A DNA stretch of 64,000 nucleotides, taken from positions 1,240,001-1,304,000 of the forward strand of contig NZ_CP014546.1 of assembly GCF_001579805.1 (NCBI RefSeq). The letters run 5' to 3'. A program made the translations under genes and the position numbers. Below the pieces are notes generated by a model. That model saw only the letters and a list, made by a program, of their open reading frames with translations. It searched no databases and was not told the origin of the DNA. The first letter of the stretch is position 1; every line of letters starts with the position of its first letter. The DNA is from Pseudomonas azotoformans (GTDB lineage Bacteria; Pseudomonadota; Gammaproteobacteria; Pseudomonadales; Pseudomonadaceae). This document shows, in pieces, positions 9,473 through 20,372 of this stretch.

Positions 9473-11142
9473 AGCCCCTCGCCCACGCGGGCTTGCTGGC
9501 CATTGCCGAAGGTCAGGTACTCCACCAACTCCGGCAACGGCAGCGGCTTGCTGATCAGGTATCCCTGGGCCTGGTCGCAGCCAAACAGCCTCAACAACGC
9601 AAGCTGCTCCGGCGTTTCCACGCCCTCAGCGACCACTTCCAGATTGAGGTTGTGCGCCAGGTTGATCATGGCGTGCACCAGCTTACGATTCTCTTCGCGC
9701 TCTTCCATGCCGCCGACAAAACTCTTGTCGATCTTCAACAAGGCAATCGGCAGGCTGTTGAGGTGCACGAACGACGAAAAGCCGGTGCCAAAGTCATCCA
9801 GGGAAAACCGCACACCCAGGCGGCCAAGGGCGTCCATGGTCTGCTTGACCAGGTCGCTGCGGCGCATCACGGCGGTTTCGGTGAGTTCGAACTCCAGCCA
9901 CTGCGCCTCAACACCCCGCTCGGCAATCAGCCGACTGAGGGTGGAGAGCAACTGGCTGTCCTGGAACTGACGGAACGACAGGTTGACCGCCATGTGCAGC
10001 GGCGGCAGGCCGCGTTCGCGCAGGTCCTGCATGTCGCGCAGGGCACGGGAAATTACCCAGTAGCCCAACGGCACGATCAGGCCGCTTTGCTCGGCCAGGG
10101 GCACGAACTCACTGGGCGGCAACAGGCCGCGCTCGCCATGCCGCCAGCGCACCAGGGCTTCAAGGCCGACGATGTGCCCGTCGTCCAGGTCCAGGCGCGG
10201 CTGGTAATGCAGCTCCAGTTCGTCACGCCGAAGGGCGCGGCGCAGCTCGCTTTCCAGGTCGGCCAGGCTGCGTGCGTTACGGTTGATGCGTTCGTTGAAA
10301 ATATGAAAGGTGCAGCCTTGGGTGCTCTTCGCCTGTTGCATGGCGATATGCGCGTGCCACATCAGCGGGTCGGCGCCAGCACGGGCGCGGGCATGGGCCA
10401 CGCCCAGGCTGCAGCCGATCAGCAGGCTCTCGCCATCCACCCAGTAGGGTTCTGCCATGACTTCGGTGATGCGCTCGGCCATCCACTCGGCACGCTGCGG
10501 CGCACGGCGGGTGTCGATCAACAAGGCGAATTCGTCACTGCCCAGGCGCGCCAACTGGTCCCCGACCTCAAGCTGGCTTTTGAGCCGCGAGACCACTTGC
10601 AGGATCAACCGGTCGCCGGCCTGGTGGCCGAGGGCGTCGTTGGCGTGGCGAAAATTGTCGAGGTCCAGATGACCGAGGGCCAGGCCACGGCCTTCGTTCT
10701 CGGCCAGTCGCGCGGCGAGTAAGGTCTGGAAGCCCTGGCGGTTGGCAATGCCCGTGAGCGGGTCCTGTTCGGCGAGGCGTTGCAGGGTGTTTTCCAGCAC
10801 ACCGCGCTCGCGGACATGGCGCAGGCAGCGGCGCACTGTATCGGCATCCAATACATCACGCACCAGCCAATCGCTGACGCCAAGTGGCGAAACCAGAGGT
10901 TCCTGCTCCAACAACAACACGCACGGCAGGCTGCAACGGCCAGGACCGGGTTGCAGGCTGGGCGTGGTCAACAGCACGGCGCTGTGGTCGTCATCGAACA
11001 GACGGCTCACGGACTCCCAATTTGGTGCGCTGATCAGCACAGCCCCATCGCCCATCGGCGCCAGGCACTCGCGCAACAACGCTGCCCACGCGGGCTCATC
11101 GGCCAGCAGCAGCAAACGCAAGGGTTCGACAGGCGTAGACAA
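9469..11142 (-). CDS. proE: c-di-GMP phosphodiesterase with degenerate GGDEF and intact EAL domain (ProE-like)
   Basis: A 557-residue protein. Residues 1-115 resemble a response-regulator receiver but lack an obvious phospho-acceptor aspartate pattern. The GGDEF domain has GSDEF in place of GGDEF. The EAL domain looks catalytic: EALVRW, NLSFRQF, ELTETA, LDDFGTGFSS, KIDKSFV and EGVET are present. So the protein should degrade c-di-GMP rather than make it. Position between the MATE gene and rep matches PA5295, described as the phosphodiesterase ProE; the symbol is given on that basis. Confidence 0.85.
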   Translation of the reverse strand: MSTPVEPLRLLLLADEPAWAALLRECLAPMGDGAVLISAPNWESVSRLFDDDHSAVLLTTPSLQPGPGRCSLPCVLLLEQEPLVSPLGVSDWLVRDVLDADTVRRCLRHVRERGVLENTLQRLAEQDPLTGIANRQGFQTLLAARLAENEGRGLALGHLDLDNFRHANDALGHQAGDRLILQVVSRLKSQLEVGDQLARLGSDEFALLIDTRRAPQRAEWMAERITEVMAEPYWVDGESLLIGCSLGVAHARARAGADPLMWHAHIAMQQAKSTQGCTFHIFNERINRNARSLADLESELRRALRRDELELHYQPRLDLDDGHIVGLEALVRWRHGERGLLPPSEFVPLAEQSGLIVPLGYWVISRALRDMQDLRERGLPPLHMAVNLSFRQFQDSQLLSTLSRLIAERGVEAQWLEFELTETAVMRRSDLVKQTMDALGRLGVRFSLDDFGTGFSSFVHLNSLPIALLKIDKSFVGGMEEREENRKLVHAMINLAHNLNLEVVAEGVETPEQLALLRLFGCDQAQGYLISKPLPLPELVEYLTFGNGQQARVGEGL

Positions 11143-11397
11143 GCTAGCTCCCTAGACTCTGCAAAATTTCGTGGCGGCGGGCATTATGACGTGCGGCCGG
11201 ATAATCACCAATGATAGGGGTTATCAAACACGCGAACTGTAAACATTAGTCGCAAACAACCCCGACATCCTGCGGCAAAGTATCAAAACCGGCAAATTTA
11301 GATCGAGTGGTACGTCACACTGTCGTTCTGACAGAGCAGAATCCTGCGAGCCTGTTAAAATGCCCGCCCTTTTGAACAACGACTCCTGAAATTCTGT

Positions 11398-13407
11398 ATG
11401 TCCCGACTCAATCCCCGGCAGCAAGAAGCCGTGAACTACGTCGGCGGCCCTCTATTGGTGCTCGCCGGTGCAGGCTCCGGCAAGACCAGCGTGATCACCC
11501 GCAAGATCGCGCACCTGATCCAGCAGTGCGGCATCCGCGCCCAGTACATCGTCGCCATGACGTTTACCAACAAGGCGGCGCGGGAAATGAAAGAGCGCGT
11601 CGGCACCCTGCTCAAGGGTGGCGAAGGCCGTGGTCTCACCGTGTGTACCTTCCACAACCTGGGGCTGAACATCATCCGCAAGGAGCATGTGCGGCTGGGC
11701 TACAAGCCGGGCTTCTCGATCTTTGACGAGACCGACGTGAAGTCGCTGATGACCGACATCATGCAAAAAGAGTACGCAGGCGACGACGGCGTGGACGAGA
11801 TCAAGAACATGATCGGCGCCTGGAAAAACGACCTGATCCTGCCCGCCCAGGCCCTGGAAAACGCACGCAATCCCAAGGAACAGACCGCCGCCATCGTCTA
11901 CACCCACTACCAACGCACGCTCAAGGCGTTCAACGCGGTGGACTTCGACGACTTGATTCTGCTGCCAGTAAAGCTGTTCGAGGAACACGCCGACATCCTC
12001 GAAAAATGGCAGAACAAGGTGCGCTACCTGCTGGTGGACGAATACCAGGACACCAACGCCAGCCAATACCTGCTGGTGAAAATGCTGATCGGCAAGCGCA
12101 ATCAGTTCACCGTGGTCGGCGACGATGACCAGTCGATCTACGCTTGGCGCGGTGCCCGTCCGGAAAACCTGATGCTGCTCAAGGACGATTACCCGTCCCT
12201 GAAAGTGGTGATGCTGGAGCAGAACTACCGCTCCACCAGCCGCATCCTGCGTTGCGCCAACGTGTTGATCTCGAACAACCCCCACGAGTTTGAAAAACAG
12301 CTGTGGAGCGAGATGGGCCACGGCGACGAGATCCGCGTGATCCGCTGCCGCAACGAAGACGCCGAAGCCGAACGCGTGGCCGTCGAAATCCTCAGCCTGC
12401 ACCTGCGGACCGACCGGCCCTACAGCGATTTCGCGATCCTATATCGCGGCAACTACCAGGCCAAGCTGATCGAGCTGAAATTGCAGCACCACCAGGTGCC
12501 GTATCGCCTGTCGGGTGGCAACAGCTTTTTCGGACGCCAGGAAGTGAAAGACCTGATGGCCTACTTCCGCCTGATCGTGAACCCGGACGACGACAACGCC
12601 TTCCTGCGCGTGATCAACGTGCCGCGCCGCGAAATCGGTTCCACCACCCTGGAAAAGCTCGGTAACTACGCCACCGAACGCAAGATCTCGATGTACGCCG
12701 CCACCGATGAAATCGGCCTGGGCGAACACCTGGACTCGCGCTTCACCGATCGCCTGTCACGCTTCAAGCGTTTCATGGACAAGGTGCGCGAGCAATGCGC
12801 TGGCGAAGACCCGATCAGCGCCCTGCGCAGCATGGTCATGGACATCGACTACGAGAACTGGCTGCGCACCAACAGTTCCAGCGACAAGGCGGCGGATTAC
12901 CGCATGAGCAACGTCTGGTTCCTGATTGAAGCGCTGAAGAACACCCTGGAAAAAGACGAAGACGGCGAAATGACCGTCGAAGACGCCATCGGCAAGCTGG
13001 TGCTGCGCGACATGCTCGAGCGCCAGCAGGAAGAAGAAGACGGCGCCGAAGGCGTGCAGATGATGACCTTGCATGCGTCCAAGGGCCTGGAATTCCCCTA
13101 CGTGTTCATCATGGGCATGGAAGAGGAAATCCTCCCGCACCGCTCCAGCATCGAAGCCGACACCATCGAAGAAGAACGCCGCTTGGCCTACGTGGGCATT
13201 ACCCGCGCGCGTCAGACACTGGCCTTCACCTTTGCCGCCAAGCGCAAGCAATACGGCGAAATCATCGATTGTGCCCCCAGCCGGTTCCTGGATGAACTGC
13301 CGCCGGACGACCTGGCCTGGGAAGGCAATGACGACACCCCGACCGAGGTGAAGGCCGTTCGCGGCAACACCGCCTTGGCGGATATACGCGCGATGTTAAA
13401 GCGCTAG
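11398..13407 (+). CDS. rep: ATP-dependent DNA helicase Rep
   Basis: A 669-residue UvrD/Rep superfamily 1A helicase. Walker A AGAGSGKT is at residues 23-30; DEYQDTN (Walker B), GDDDQSIYAWRGA, QNYRS and the late motif TLHASKGLEFPYVF are all visible. Rep moves 3'-5' on single-stranded DNA and helps replication forks pass protein blocks. The 255 bases before it hold the divergent promoters of rep and the EAL gene; a TTAAAAT near 11356 may be the -10 element. Confidence 0.96.
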   Translation: MSRLNPRQQEAVNYVGGPLLVLAGAGSGKTSVITRKIAHLIQQCGIRAQYIVAMTFTNKAAREMKERVGTLLKGGEGRGLTVCTFHNLGLNIIRKEHVRLGYKPGFSIFDETDVKSLMTDIMQKEYAGDDGVDEIKNMIGAWKNDLILPAQALENARNPKEQTAAIVYTHYQRTLKAFNAVDFDDLILLPVKLFEEHADILEKWQNKVRYLLVDEYQDTNASQYLLVKMLIGKRNQFTVVGDDDQSIYAWRGARPENLMLLKDDYPSLKVVMLEQNYRSTSRILRCANVLISNNPHEFEKQLWSEMGHGDEIRVIRCRNEDAEAERVAVEILSLHLRTDRPYSDFAILYRGNYQAKLIELKLQHHQVPYRLSGGNSFFGRQEVKDLMAYFRLIVNPDDDNAFLRVINVPRREIGSTTLEKLGNYATERKISMYAATDEIGLGEHLDSRFTDRLSRFKRFMDKVREQCAGEDPISALRSMVMDIDYENWLRTNSSSDKAADYRMSNVWFLIEALKNTLEKDEDGEMTVEDAIGKLVLRDMLERQQEEEDGAEGVQMMTLHASKGLEFPYVFIMGMEEEILPHRSSIEADTIEEERRLAYVGITRARQTLAFTFAAKRKQYGEIIDCAPSRFLDELPPDDLAWEGNDDTPTEVKAVRGNTALADIRAMLKR

Positions 13408-13453
13408 AATCGACTACTTTTTAATCTACTTTCGGCGCACACCGCGCCATTAG

Positions 13454-14038
<585 letters not shown>

Positions 14039-14061
14039 TCACGCCCGACAGGATTTTTGTA

Positions 14062-14099
14062 GTGAGCGAGCTTGCCTCGCGCGGGGCAAGCCCGCTCAC
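14062..14099. repeat. REP-type palindrome between convergent xpt and acetyl-CoA hydrolase genes
   Basis: GTGAGCG-aG-CTTGCC and GGCAAG-cC-CGCTCAC form a long near-perfect stem over a GC-rich loop. It resembles the dispersed REP sequences of fluorescent pseudomonads and probably also ends transcription between the two converging genes. Confidence 0.75.
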
Positions 14100-14121
14100 C
14101 ACAAAAAACCGGCGCTGCTGG

Positions 14122-16044
14122 CTAATGTGCAGTCGCCTGCAGGCCCGCCAGCAACAGCCGCTGATACAAATCCTCCTTTAGCCCTTCCGGCTTATCCAAC
14201 CGCATCCGCTCCAGATGCTTGGGAAACGCCTCCGGCTCCGGCGCATCCAATGCCGCCTTGCCCAGCTCCAGAATTTCCGTCAGCTTGAATTTGCTCTTGA
14301 GCCAGTTCAACGCACGCAACAAATCCCGCTCTTCATCTGTAAAGTCGCTGCCCAGCGGGTACTCCGGGAACAGCCGATGATGACGTGCCTGAATACCTTT
14401 GAGCCGCTCCGGCGTGTTGTCGGCAAAACGCGGATCCAAGCGGAAATCCTTCGGCAACTTGCCGGCCTTCTGCGCCTGTTCAATCAAATCGTCCTGGAAG
14501 CGTGAGTCGGTAACGTTGAGCAACGCCTCAATCACCTTGGCATCCGTCTGACCGCGCAAATCGGCAATCCCGTACTCAGTGATGACGATGTCCCGCAGGT
14601 GCCGGGGAATTGTGCAGTGGCCGTAATCCCAGACGATATTGGAACTGACCTCCCCCGCCGACTCACGCCAGCTGCGCAAAATCAGGATCGAACGCGCACC
14701 TTCCAGCGCATGCCCTTGGACAACGAAGTTGTACTGCCCGCCCACGCCGCTGAGCACGCGGCCATCCTCCAACTGATCGGCCACGCCCGCGCCGAGCAAC
14801 GTCACCATGATCGCGCTATTGATAAACCGCGCATCCAGGCGTTGCAGGCGCTTGAGTTCTTCCTGGCCGTACAGCTCATTGATGTAGCTGATGCGGGTCA
14901 TGTTGAATTCAAGCCGTTTGGCGTGGGTCATTTCCTGCAGGCGCTGGTAGAAGCTGCGCGGGCCGAGGAAAAAACCGCCGTGGATCGAGATGCCATCCGG
15001 CTGTGCGGCGTCATCCAGCAAGCCAGCGTTGGCCTGCTCCTGCGTCGCCACGTCGGGGTAGACCTTGCGGCGGATAATCCCCGCGTCCGCCAGCACCAGC
15101 AGTCCGTTGACGAACATTTCGCTGCACCCATAGAGGCCACGGGCGAACGGATCGACGCCGCCTTCATGGCTGATCAACGGCGCCCACTGGTAGACGTCCA
15201 GGTCCGTCAGCAACAGCCGGTAGGCCTCGTTATCCGCCTGGCGCGCCAACAGCGCGGCCGTCAGCGCATCGCCCATGGAGCCGATGCCGATCTGCAAGGT
15301 GCCGCCGTCGCGTACCAAGGTGCTGGCATGCAGGCCGATAAAGTGGTCCTGGAAACCCACCGGCATATTCGGTGTGGAGAACAGCGTGGTGCTGTCTTTT
15401 TCATCGATCAGGTAATCGAAGGCGTCCATGCCCAGCTCGGAATCCCCAGGCATATAGGGCAAATCGCTGTGAACCTGACCGACGATCAGCACGGTTTCAC
15501 CAGCATCACGACGCTTGACGATCATCGGCAACAGGTCGAGGGTGATATCCGGGTTGCAGCTCAGGCTCAGGCGATCAGGGTGTTCGCTGCTGCTAGCAAC
15601 CAGTTGCGCGACCAGGTTCAGGCCGGCAGCATTGATGTCGCGGGCCGCGTGGCTGTAGTTGCTGCTCACGTAGTCCTGCTGCGCCGACTCGCTGTGCAGC
15701 AAGCTGCCGGGCTGCATGAAGAACTGCTGCACGTGGATATTTTTCGGAAGGCCGTCTTTGTGCAGGTCGGCCAGGAAATCCAGCTCGGGATAATCGCCAA
15801 ACACCCGCTCGATAAAGGGTTCCAGAAAGCGCTTTTGCAACCCATCACCGAAGGGCGGTCGCCCCAGGGCCAGCGCGGTGTAGATCGTCAGTGAGCGCTC
15901 GGGCAATTTGGCGACACGCCGGTACAGCGCGTTGACGAACAGATTCGGCTTGCCCAGGCCAAGCGGCATGCCCATGTGGATATGCGCCGGCAAGCGCGCC
16001 AATACGTCGTCAACTGCTTGCTCGATTGAACACAACTGCACCAT
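14122..16044 (-). CDS. Acetyl-CoA hydrolase/transferase family protein
   Basis: A 640-residue member of the acetyl-CoA hydrolase/CoA-transferase family. The C-terminal half holds the typical ITEYGIADLRGQTD segment and the glycine-rich GIGSMGDALTAAL segment. Related proteins move CoA between acyl groups or hydrolyse acetyl-CoA; the acceptor cannot be read from the sequence. It is longer than the usual 500-residue enzymes, with extra N- and C-terminal sequence. It stands alone between xpt and cytochrome c5, as in P. aeruginosa. Confidence 0.82.
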   Translation of the reverse strand: MVQLCSIEQAVDDVLARLPAHIHMGMPLGLGKPNLFVNALYRRVAKLPERSLTIYTALALGRPPFGDGLQKRFLEPFIERVFGDYPELDFLADLHKDGLPKNIHVQQFFMQPGSLLHSESAQQDYVSSNYSHAARDINAAGLNLVAQLVASSSEHPDRLSLSCNPDITLDLLPMIVKRRDAGETVLIVGQVHSDLPYMPGDSELGMDAFDYLIDEKDSTTLFSTPNMPVGFQDHFIGLHASTLVRDGGTLQIGIGSMGDALTAALLARQADNEAYRLLLTDLDVYQWAPLISHEGGVDPFARGLYGCSEMFVNGLLVLADAGIIRRKVYPDVATQEQANAGLLDDAAQPDGISIHGGFFLGPRSFYQRLQEMTHAKRLEFNMTRISYINELYGQEELKRLQRLDARFINSAIMVTLLGAGVADQLEDGRVLSGVGGQYNFVVQGHALEGARSILILRSWRESAGEVSSNIVWDYGHCTIPRHLRDIVITEYGIADLRGQTDAKVIEALLNVTDSRFQDDLIEQAQKAGKLPKDFRLDPRFADNTPERLKGIQARHHRLFPEYPLGSDFTDEERDLLRALNWLKSKFKLTEILELGKAALDAPEPEAFPKHLERMRLDKPEGLKEDLYQRLLLAGLQATAH

Positions 16045-16139
16045 CCGACCCTCCTGAACATTCCATGATTAGGGGTTGGACCGAGCTTGCCGGGTCTTTG
16101 CTGCAAATAACAGGGCTGAAACACAAATCGCGGGTACAA

Positions 16140-16163
16140 AAAAGCCGCTCGTAAGCGGCTTTT
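16140..16163. terminator. Terminator after cytochrome c5
   Basis: AAAAGCCGCT-CGTA-AGCGGCTTTT, a perfect 10-bp stem with T-run on either strand, just beyond the stop of the minus-strand cytochrome gene. Confidence 0.85.
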
Positions 16164-16177
16164 TGGCGAAGATCGGT

Positions 16178-16603
16178 TTATTTCAAGCCGGACATCTTCT
16201 CGATCGCACCTTTGAGGTCATCATCCGAGCAGTCGGAACAGGTGCCTTTGGGTGGCATGGCATTGATGCCGGTGATCGCCTTGGCCAGGATGCCATCCAG
16301 GCCGCCTTGATGATCGGCGCGTTCTTTCCAGGCGGGGGTGTCGCCAATTTTCGGCGCGCCCAACAGGCCGGTGCCGTGGCAAGCGTTGCAGTGCTTGGCG
16401 ATGATCTCATCCGGCGTCTTCGCAGCGCCGCCGCCTGCGGCCACCGCCACTTCCATCCCCTTGCATTCCTGGCCCTGGACGCACACCTGGCCGACCGGCT
16501 CCAGGCGTTTGGCAATGTCATCATTGGTCGCAGCTTGAGCGCTGACAGCCCATAGGGCCAGTACGGTTGCTGGTGCAGCCAGCATTTTCATAATTAGGTT
16601 CAC
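16178..16603 (-). CDS. cycB: Cytochrome c5
   Basis: A 141-residue periplasmic monohaem cytochrome c. A signal peptide ends around AVSAQA-ATN; the haem site is CNACH, the distal Met lies in INAMPPKG, and the extra pair CSDC near the end is typical of cytochrome c5. Another cysteine pair sits in VCVQGQEC. It carries electrons in respiration; its exact partners are unknown. Start choice: the first ATG follows GAGGG by 11 bases; a start five codons later would also give a good signal peptide. Confidence 0.88.
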   Translation of the reverse strand: MNLIMKMLAAPATVLALWAVSAQAATNDDIAKRLEPVGQVCVQGQECKGMEVAVAAGGGAAKTPDEIIAKHCNACHGTGLLGAPKIGDTPAWKERADHQGGLDGILAKAITGINAMPPKGTCSDCSDDDLKGAIEKMSGLK

Positions 16604-16772
16604 GCGTTCACCCTCAATGGTGGCTATTCACGCCTGCGGCCACGGTTTCGCAGGCGGCGAAAGTATAACGGTTAGCCCGCCTGGCCGAAACAACCCTATT
16701 AAATAAAGGGAGATTCGGCTTCACGGATACAGCTACGGGAGTCTCTGCAACGCTGGCAGGACGCCTCTTTTC

Positions 16773-17321
16773 TTAAAAGTTCGCGGGTGTGGCTGCGCTG
16801 ATTAGTCGCGCCGGCACGTCGAACGGATTACGAAAACGATGAGGCTTGGTGCTTTCAAAGTAGTAGCTATCGCCGGCTTCAAGCACAAAAGTTTCAAGAC
16901 CGACCACCAACTCCAGGCGACCTTCCACCAGAATCCCGGTTTCTTCGCCTTCGTGGGTGAGCATTTCTTCGCCCGTGTCGGCACCCGGTGGGTAGATTTC
17001 GTTGAGAAATGCAATCGCCCGGCTGGGGTGCGCCCGGCCTACCAGTTTCATGGTGACGGCGCCGTCAGAGATGTCGATCAGCTCATTGGCTTTATAGACG
17101 ATCTGCGTCGGTATTTCCTGGAGGATCTCCTCGGAAAAGAACTCGACCATGGACATGGGGATGCCGCCCAGCACCTTGCGCAAGGAGCTGATCGAGGGGC
17201 TGACGCTGTTTTTTTCGATCATCGAAATGGTGCTGTTGGTGACACCCGCACGCTTGGCGAGCTCGCGCTGGGAAAGACCCTTCAGTTTACGGATGGATTG
17301 CAGTCGTTCGCCGACGTCCAA
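16773..17321 (-). CDS. pauR: PauR-like XRE/cupin transcriptional repressor
   Basis: A 182-residue regulator with an N-terminal XRE helix-turn-helix (residues 7-60, LSQRELAKRAGVTNSTISMIE) and a C-terminal cupin sensor domain (about 105-180). Size, domain order and the location between cytochrome c5 and dadX match PauR (PA5301), which represses polyamine-utilisation genes in P. aeruginosa and responds to gamma-glutamylated putrescine or cadaverine. The nearby PauB-type oxidase and PauC-type dehydrogenase would be natural targets, although no operator was confirmed here. Confidence 0.85.
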   Translation of the reverse strand: MDVGERLQSIRKLKGLSQRELAKRAGVTNSTISMIEKNSVSPSISSLRKVLGGIPMSMVEFFSEEILQEIPTQIVYKANELIDISDGAVTMKLVGRAHPSRAIAFLNEIYPPGADTGEEMLTHEGEETGILVEGRLELVVGLETFVLEAGDSYYFESTKPHRFRNPFDVPARLISAATPANF

Positions 17322-17437
17322 TGCAGGAGCCTCCTAGGATTCAGGCTTTGTTGTAATTGAGCGTTATCATGGCGACAGCGTTCAGTATTTACAACACTTG
17401 GGCCTAAATCCCAGGCGGTTGCGTTCGTACCGGGCGA

Positions 17438-18511
17438 TCAAGCGCCGGAATAGAGCCTTGGCACGCGGCGCAGGTTGCAGAACAGTTGGTAGGGAATGGT
17501 CTCGGCAGCGACCGCGACATCACTGGCAAGGATGTTTTTACCCCACAGTTCCACGGTGGAACCGAGCCCGGCCTGCGGTACGTCCGTCAGGTCGATGCAC
17601 AGCATGTCCATCGACACACGACCCAGCAATTGGCTGCGCTGCCCCGCCACCAGCACCTGCGTGCCGGTCGGCGCGTGACGCGGGTAGCCATCGGCATAAC
17701 CTATGGCAACAACGCCGATGCGCATTGGCTTGGGCGTAATGAACTTGGCGCCGTACCCCACCGGTTCACCGGCTGGCAGTTCACGCACGCAGATAACCTT
17801 GGACTCCAAGGTCATCACCGGCTGCAAACGCGCGGCCACGGCCTGGTCTTCGCCAAATGGCGTGGCGCCGTACAGCATGATGCCGGGGCGCACCCAGTCG
17901 CTGGACACATTCGGCCAGCCCATCACCGACGGCGAATTGCGCAAGCTGACCTCGGCCGACAAGCCCTGGCGCGCTGCTTCAAACACCGCCACCTGTTCAT
18001 CGCTGCGCACGCAGTCAAGTTCATCGGCGCGGGCGAAGTGGCTCATCAAAACGATCTTGGCGACTTTGCCACTGGCCAGCAGGCGTTGGTAAGCCTCGTG
18101 ATAGTCCTTGGGATGCAGGCCAACGCGGTGCATGCCGGAATCCAGCTTGAGCCAGATGGTCAGCGGTTTGCTCAGCTTGGCCTGCTCAATCGCATCCAAC
18201 TGCCACAGCGAATGCACCACGCACCAGAAGTCATGCTCGATGATCAGCGGCAGCTCGTCGGCCTCGAAAAAACCTTCCAGCAGCACCACTGGCGCACGAA
18301 TCCCGGCGGCACGCAGCTCCAGGGCTTCCTCGATACACGCCACGGCAAACCCATCGGCCTCGGCTTCCAGCGCCTGGGCCACGCGCACGGCGCCATGCCC
18401 GTAGGCATCGGCCTTGATCACGGCAAGGGCCTTGGCCCCCGTGACTTCACGGGCCAATCGGTAGTTGTGGCGCAGGGCTTGGAGATCGATCAGGGCACGG
18501 GCAGGACGCAT
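17438..18511 (-). CDS. dadX: Catabolic alanine racemase DadX
   Basis: A 357-residue fold-III PLP enzyme that interconverts L- and D-alanine. The PLP lysine is K33 in [10 protein letters not shown] and the conserved IGYADGYPR is present. It is last in the dadA-ridA-dadX run on the minus strand, so it feeds D-alanine to DadA; this context favours the catabolic DadX over the biosynthetic Alr. Confidence 0.95.
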   Translation of the reverse strand: MRPARALIDLQALRHNYRLAREVTGAKALAVIKADAYGHGAVRVAQALEAEADGFAVACIEEALELRAAGIRAPVVLLEGFFEADELPLIIEHDFWCVVHSLWQLDAIEQAKLSKPLTIWLKLDSGMHRVGLHPKDYHEAYQRLLASGKVAKIVLMSHFARADELDCVRSDEQVAVFEAARQGLSAEVSLRNSPSVMGWPNVSSDWVRPGIMLYGATPFGEDQAVAARLQPVMTLESKVICVRELPAGEPVGYGAKFITPKPMRIGVVAIGYADGYPRHAPTGTQVLVAGQRSQLLGRVSMDMLCIDLTDVPQAGLGSTVELWGKNILASDVAVAAETIPYQLFCNLRRVPRLYSGA

Positions 18512-18589
18512 GGCGGCAGGCTTCTAGGCGGCAGAGTGAAGAAAAACCGGCACCGACCGACAACGCCGGCACCGGGAGAGGGATCGTTA

Positions 18590-18943
18590 CTAAGGCAGGG
18601 CCGCCACGACGGACAGCTCCACCAGGATTTCCGGTTCGCACAGTTTGGCTTCCACCGTGGCACGGGCTGGCGCGACACCTTTGGGCAGCCACTTGTCCCA
18701 CACCGCGTTCATGCCGGCGAAGTCTGCGTCGATGTCCTTCAGGTAGATCGTCACCGACAGCAGCTTGCTCTTGTCAGTGCCCGCCAGGTCGAGCAAGCGC
18801 TCGATATTGGCCAGGGTTTCACGGGTCTGCTGTTCAATCCCGGCGTTCATGTCGTCGCCGACTTGCCCGGCCAGATACACGGTACCGCTGTGGACAACGA
18901 TCTGGCTCATGCGCTCATTGGTGAGCTGGCGCTGGATTGACAT
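18590..18943 (-). CDS. RidA family enamine/imine deaminase in the dad operon
   Basis: A 117-residue YjgF/YER057c/UK114 protein. RidA proteins hydrolyse reactive enamines and imines such as 2-aminoacrylate, which inactivate PLP enzymes. The chosen ATG at 18943 follows AGGAG; its start overlaps the end of dadA by 29 bases, implying coupled translation. Its place between the imine-forming DadA and the PLP racemase DadX suggests it clears iminopyruvate-type products. A second, different RidA lies at 46336-46716. Confidence 0.88.
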   Translation of the reverse strand: MSIQRQLTNERMSQIVVHSGTVYLAGQVGDDMNAGIEQQTRETLANIERLLDLAGTDKSKLLSVTIYLKDIDADFAGMNAVWDKWLPKGVAPARATVEAKLCEPEILVELSVVAALP

Positions 18944-20216
18944 GTTGTGCGGACTCCTGGTGGTTGCCATAACGGGAAATATCGAGGCCTTCGGCGCTGA
19001 TCTGCGGGGTTTTCTTCGCCATCAGGTCGGCCAGCAAACGACCGGAGCCACAAGCCATGGTCCAACCGAGGGTGCCGTGGCCGGTATTCAGGAACAGGTT
19101 CTTGAACGGGGTGGCACCGACAATCGGCGTGCCGTCGGGGGTGGTCGGGCGCAGGCCGGTCCAGAAACTGGCTTCGGTCAAATCGCCGCCCTGAGGATAA
19201 AGGTCGTTGACGATCATCTCCAGGGTTTCGCGCCGACGCGGATTCAGCGACAGGTCAAAACCGGCTATTTCAGCCATGCCACCGACGCGGATGCGGTTGT
19301 CGAAACGGGTGATCGCGACCTTGTAGGTCTCGTCGAGGATGGTCGAAGTCGGCGCCATCGCCGGGTTGGTGATCGGCACGGTCAGCGAGTAGCCCTTGAG
19401 CGGGTACACCGGCGCCTTGATCCCCAGCGGCTTGAGCAATTTCGGCGAGTAACTGCCGAGCGCCAGTACGTAGCGGTCGGCGGTTTCCAGCTTGCCGTCG
19501 ATCCACACGCCGTTGATGCGGTCACCGGCGTAGTCGAGGCGCTGGATGTCTTGTTCGAAGCGGAACTCCACACCGAGTTGCTTGCACATGTCGACCAGGC
19601 GGGTGGTGAACATCTGGCAGTCGCCGGTCTGGTCGTTCGGCAGCCGCAAGGCGCCCGCGAGGATATCGGTGACGCTGGCCAGGGCCGGCTCAACGCGGGC
19701 AATGCCGGCGCGGTCGAGCACTTCGAACGGCACGCCGGACTCTTTCAACACAGCGATGTCCTTGGCCGCGCCATCCAGCTGCGCCTGGGTGCGGAACAGT
19801 TGTGTCGTCCCCAGGCTACGTCCTTCGTAGGCAATGCCGGTTTCAGCGCGCAGTTCGTCGAGGCAGTCGCGGCTGTACTCGGACAGGCGCACCATGCGCT
19901 CCTTGTTCACCGCATAACGGTTGGCGGTGCAGTTGCGCAGCATCTGCGCCATCCACAGGTATTGGTCGATATCGGCGGTGGCCTTGATGGCCAGTGGTGC
20001 GTGGCGTTGCAGCAGCCACTTGATGGCCTTGAGTGGCACGCCCGGCGCGGCCCATGGCGACGCATAACCTGGGGACACTTGGCCGGCGTTGGCGAAACTG
20101 GTTTCCATGGCAGCGGCGGGCTGACGATCGACGACCACCACTTCAAAGCCGGCCCGCGCCAAATAGTAGGCACTGGTCACACCAATGACGCCGCTACCCA
20201 AGACCAGAACGCGCAT
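18915..20216 (-). CDS. dadA: D-amino acid dehydrogenase DadA
   Basis: A 433-residue FAD-dependent dehydrogenase that oxidises D-alanine and other D-amino acids to 2-oxoacids and ammonia, passing electrons to the respiratory chain. The dinucleotide-binding motif [17 protein letters not shown] is at residues 7-23 and the C-terminal flavin motif ([16 protein letters not shown]) is intact. It is first in the dad operon and divergent from the Lrp-type regulator at 20373. Confidence 0.97.
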   Translation of the reverse strand: MRVLVLGSGVIGVTSAYYLARAGFEVVVVDRQPAAAMETSFANAGQVSPGYASPWAAPGVPLKAIKWLLQRHAPLAIKATADIDQYLWMAQMLRNCTANRYAVNKERMVRLSEYSRDCLDELRAETGIAYEGRSLGTTQLFRTQAQLDGAAKDIAVLKESGVPFEVLDRAGIARVEPALASVTDILAGALRLPNDQTGDCQMFTTRLVDMCKQLGVEFRFEQDIQRLDYAGDRINGVWIDGKLETADRYVLALGSYSPKLLKPLGIKAPVYPLKGYSLTVPITNPAMAPTSTILDETYKVAITRFDNRIRVGGMAEIAGFDLSLNPRRRETLEMIVNDLYPQGGDLTEASFWTGLRPTTPDGTPIVGATPFKNLFLNTGHGTLGWTMACGSGRLLADLMAKKTPQISAEGLDISRYGNHQESAQHVNPAPAHQ

Positions 20217-20372
20217 TTTTATATCCTCATCGCGGGCATGGCCGCTGACGTGTGTTATTCGAGCAATGATGAGCGCAGTTTAAAAAACAATTGCCAGTGC
20301 ATTTCACTATATAACTGCCTATATTTGGCGACAATTCTCGGCAAAAACCCTTTTCACAGAGGCGTATCCCCT
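20217..20372. promoter_or_regulatory. Divergent dadA / lrp control region
   Basis: A 156-base, AT-rich region between divergent dadA and its Lrp-type regulator. It contains related blocks AATTGCCA (near 20287) and TTGGCGACAATT (near 20325) in opposite orientation, plausible Lrp half-sites. Lrp/DadR activation of dad in response to alanine is known in Pseudomonas; the exact sites here are inferred. Confidence 0.45.
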
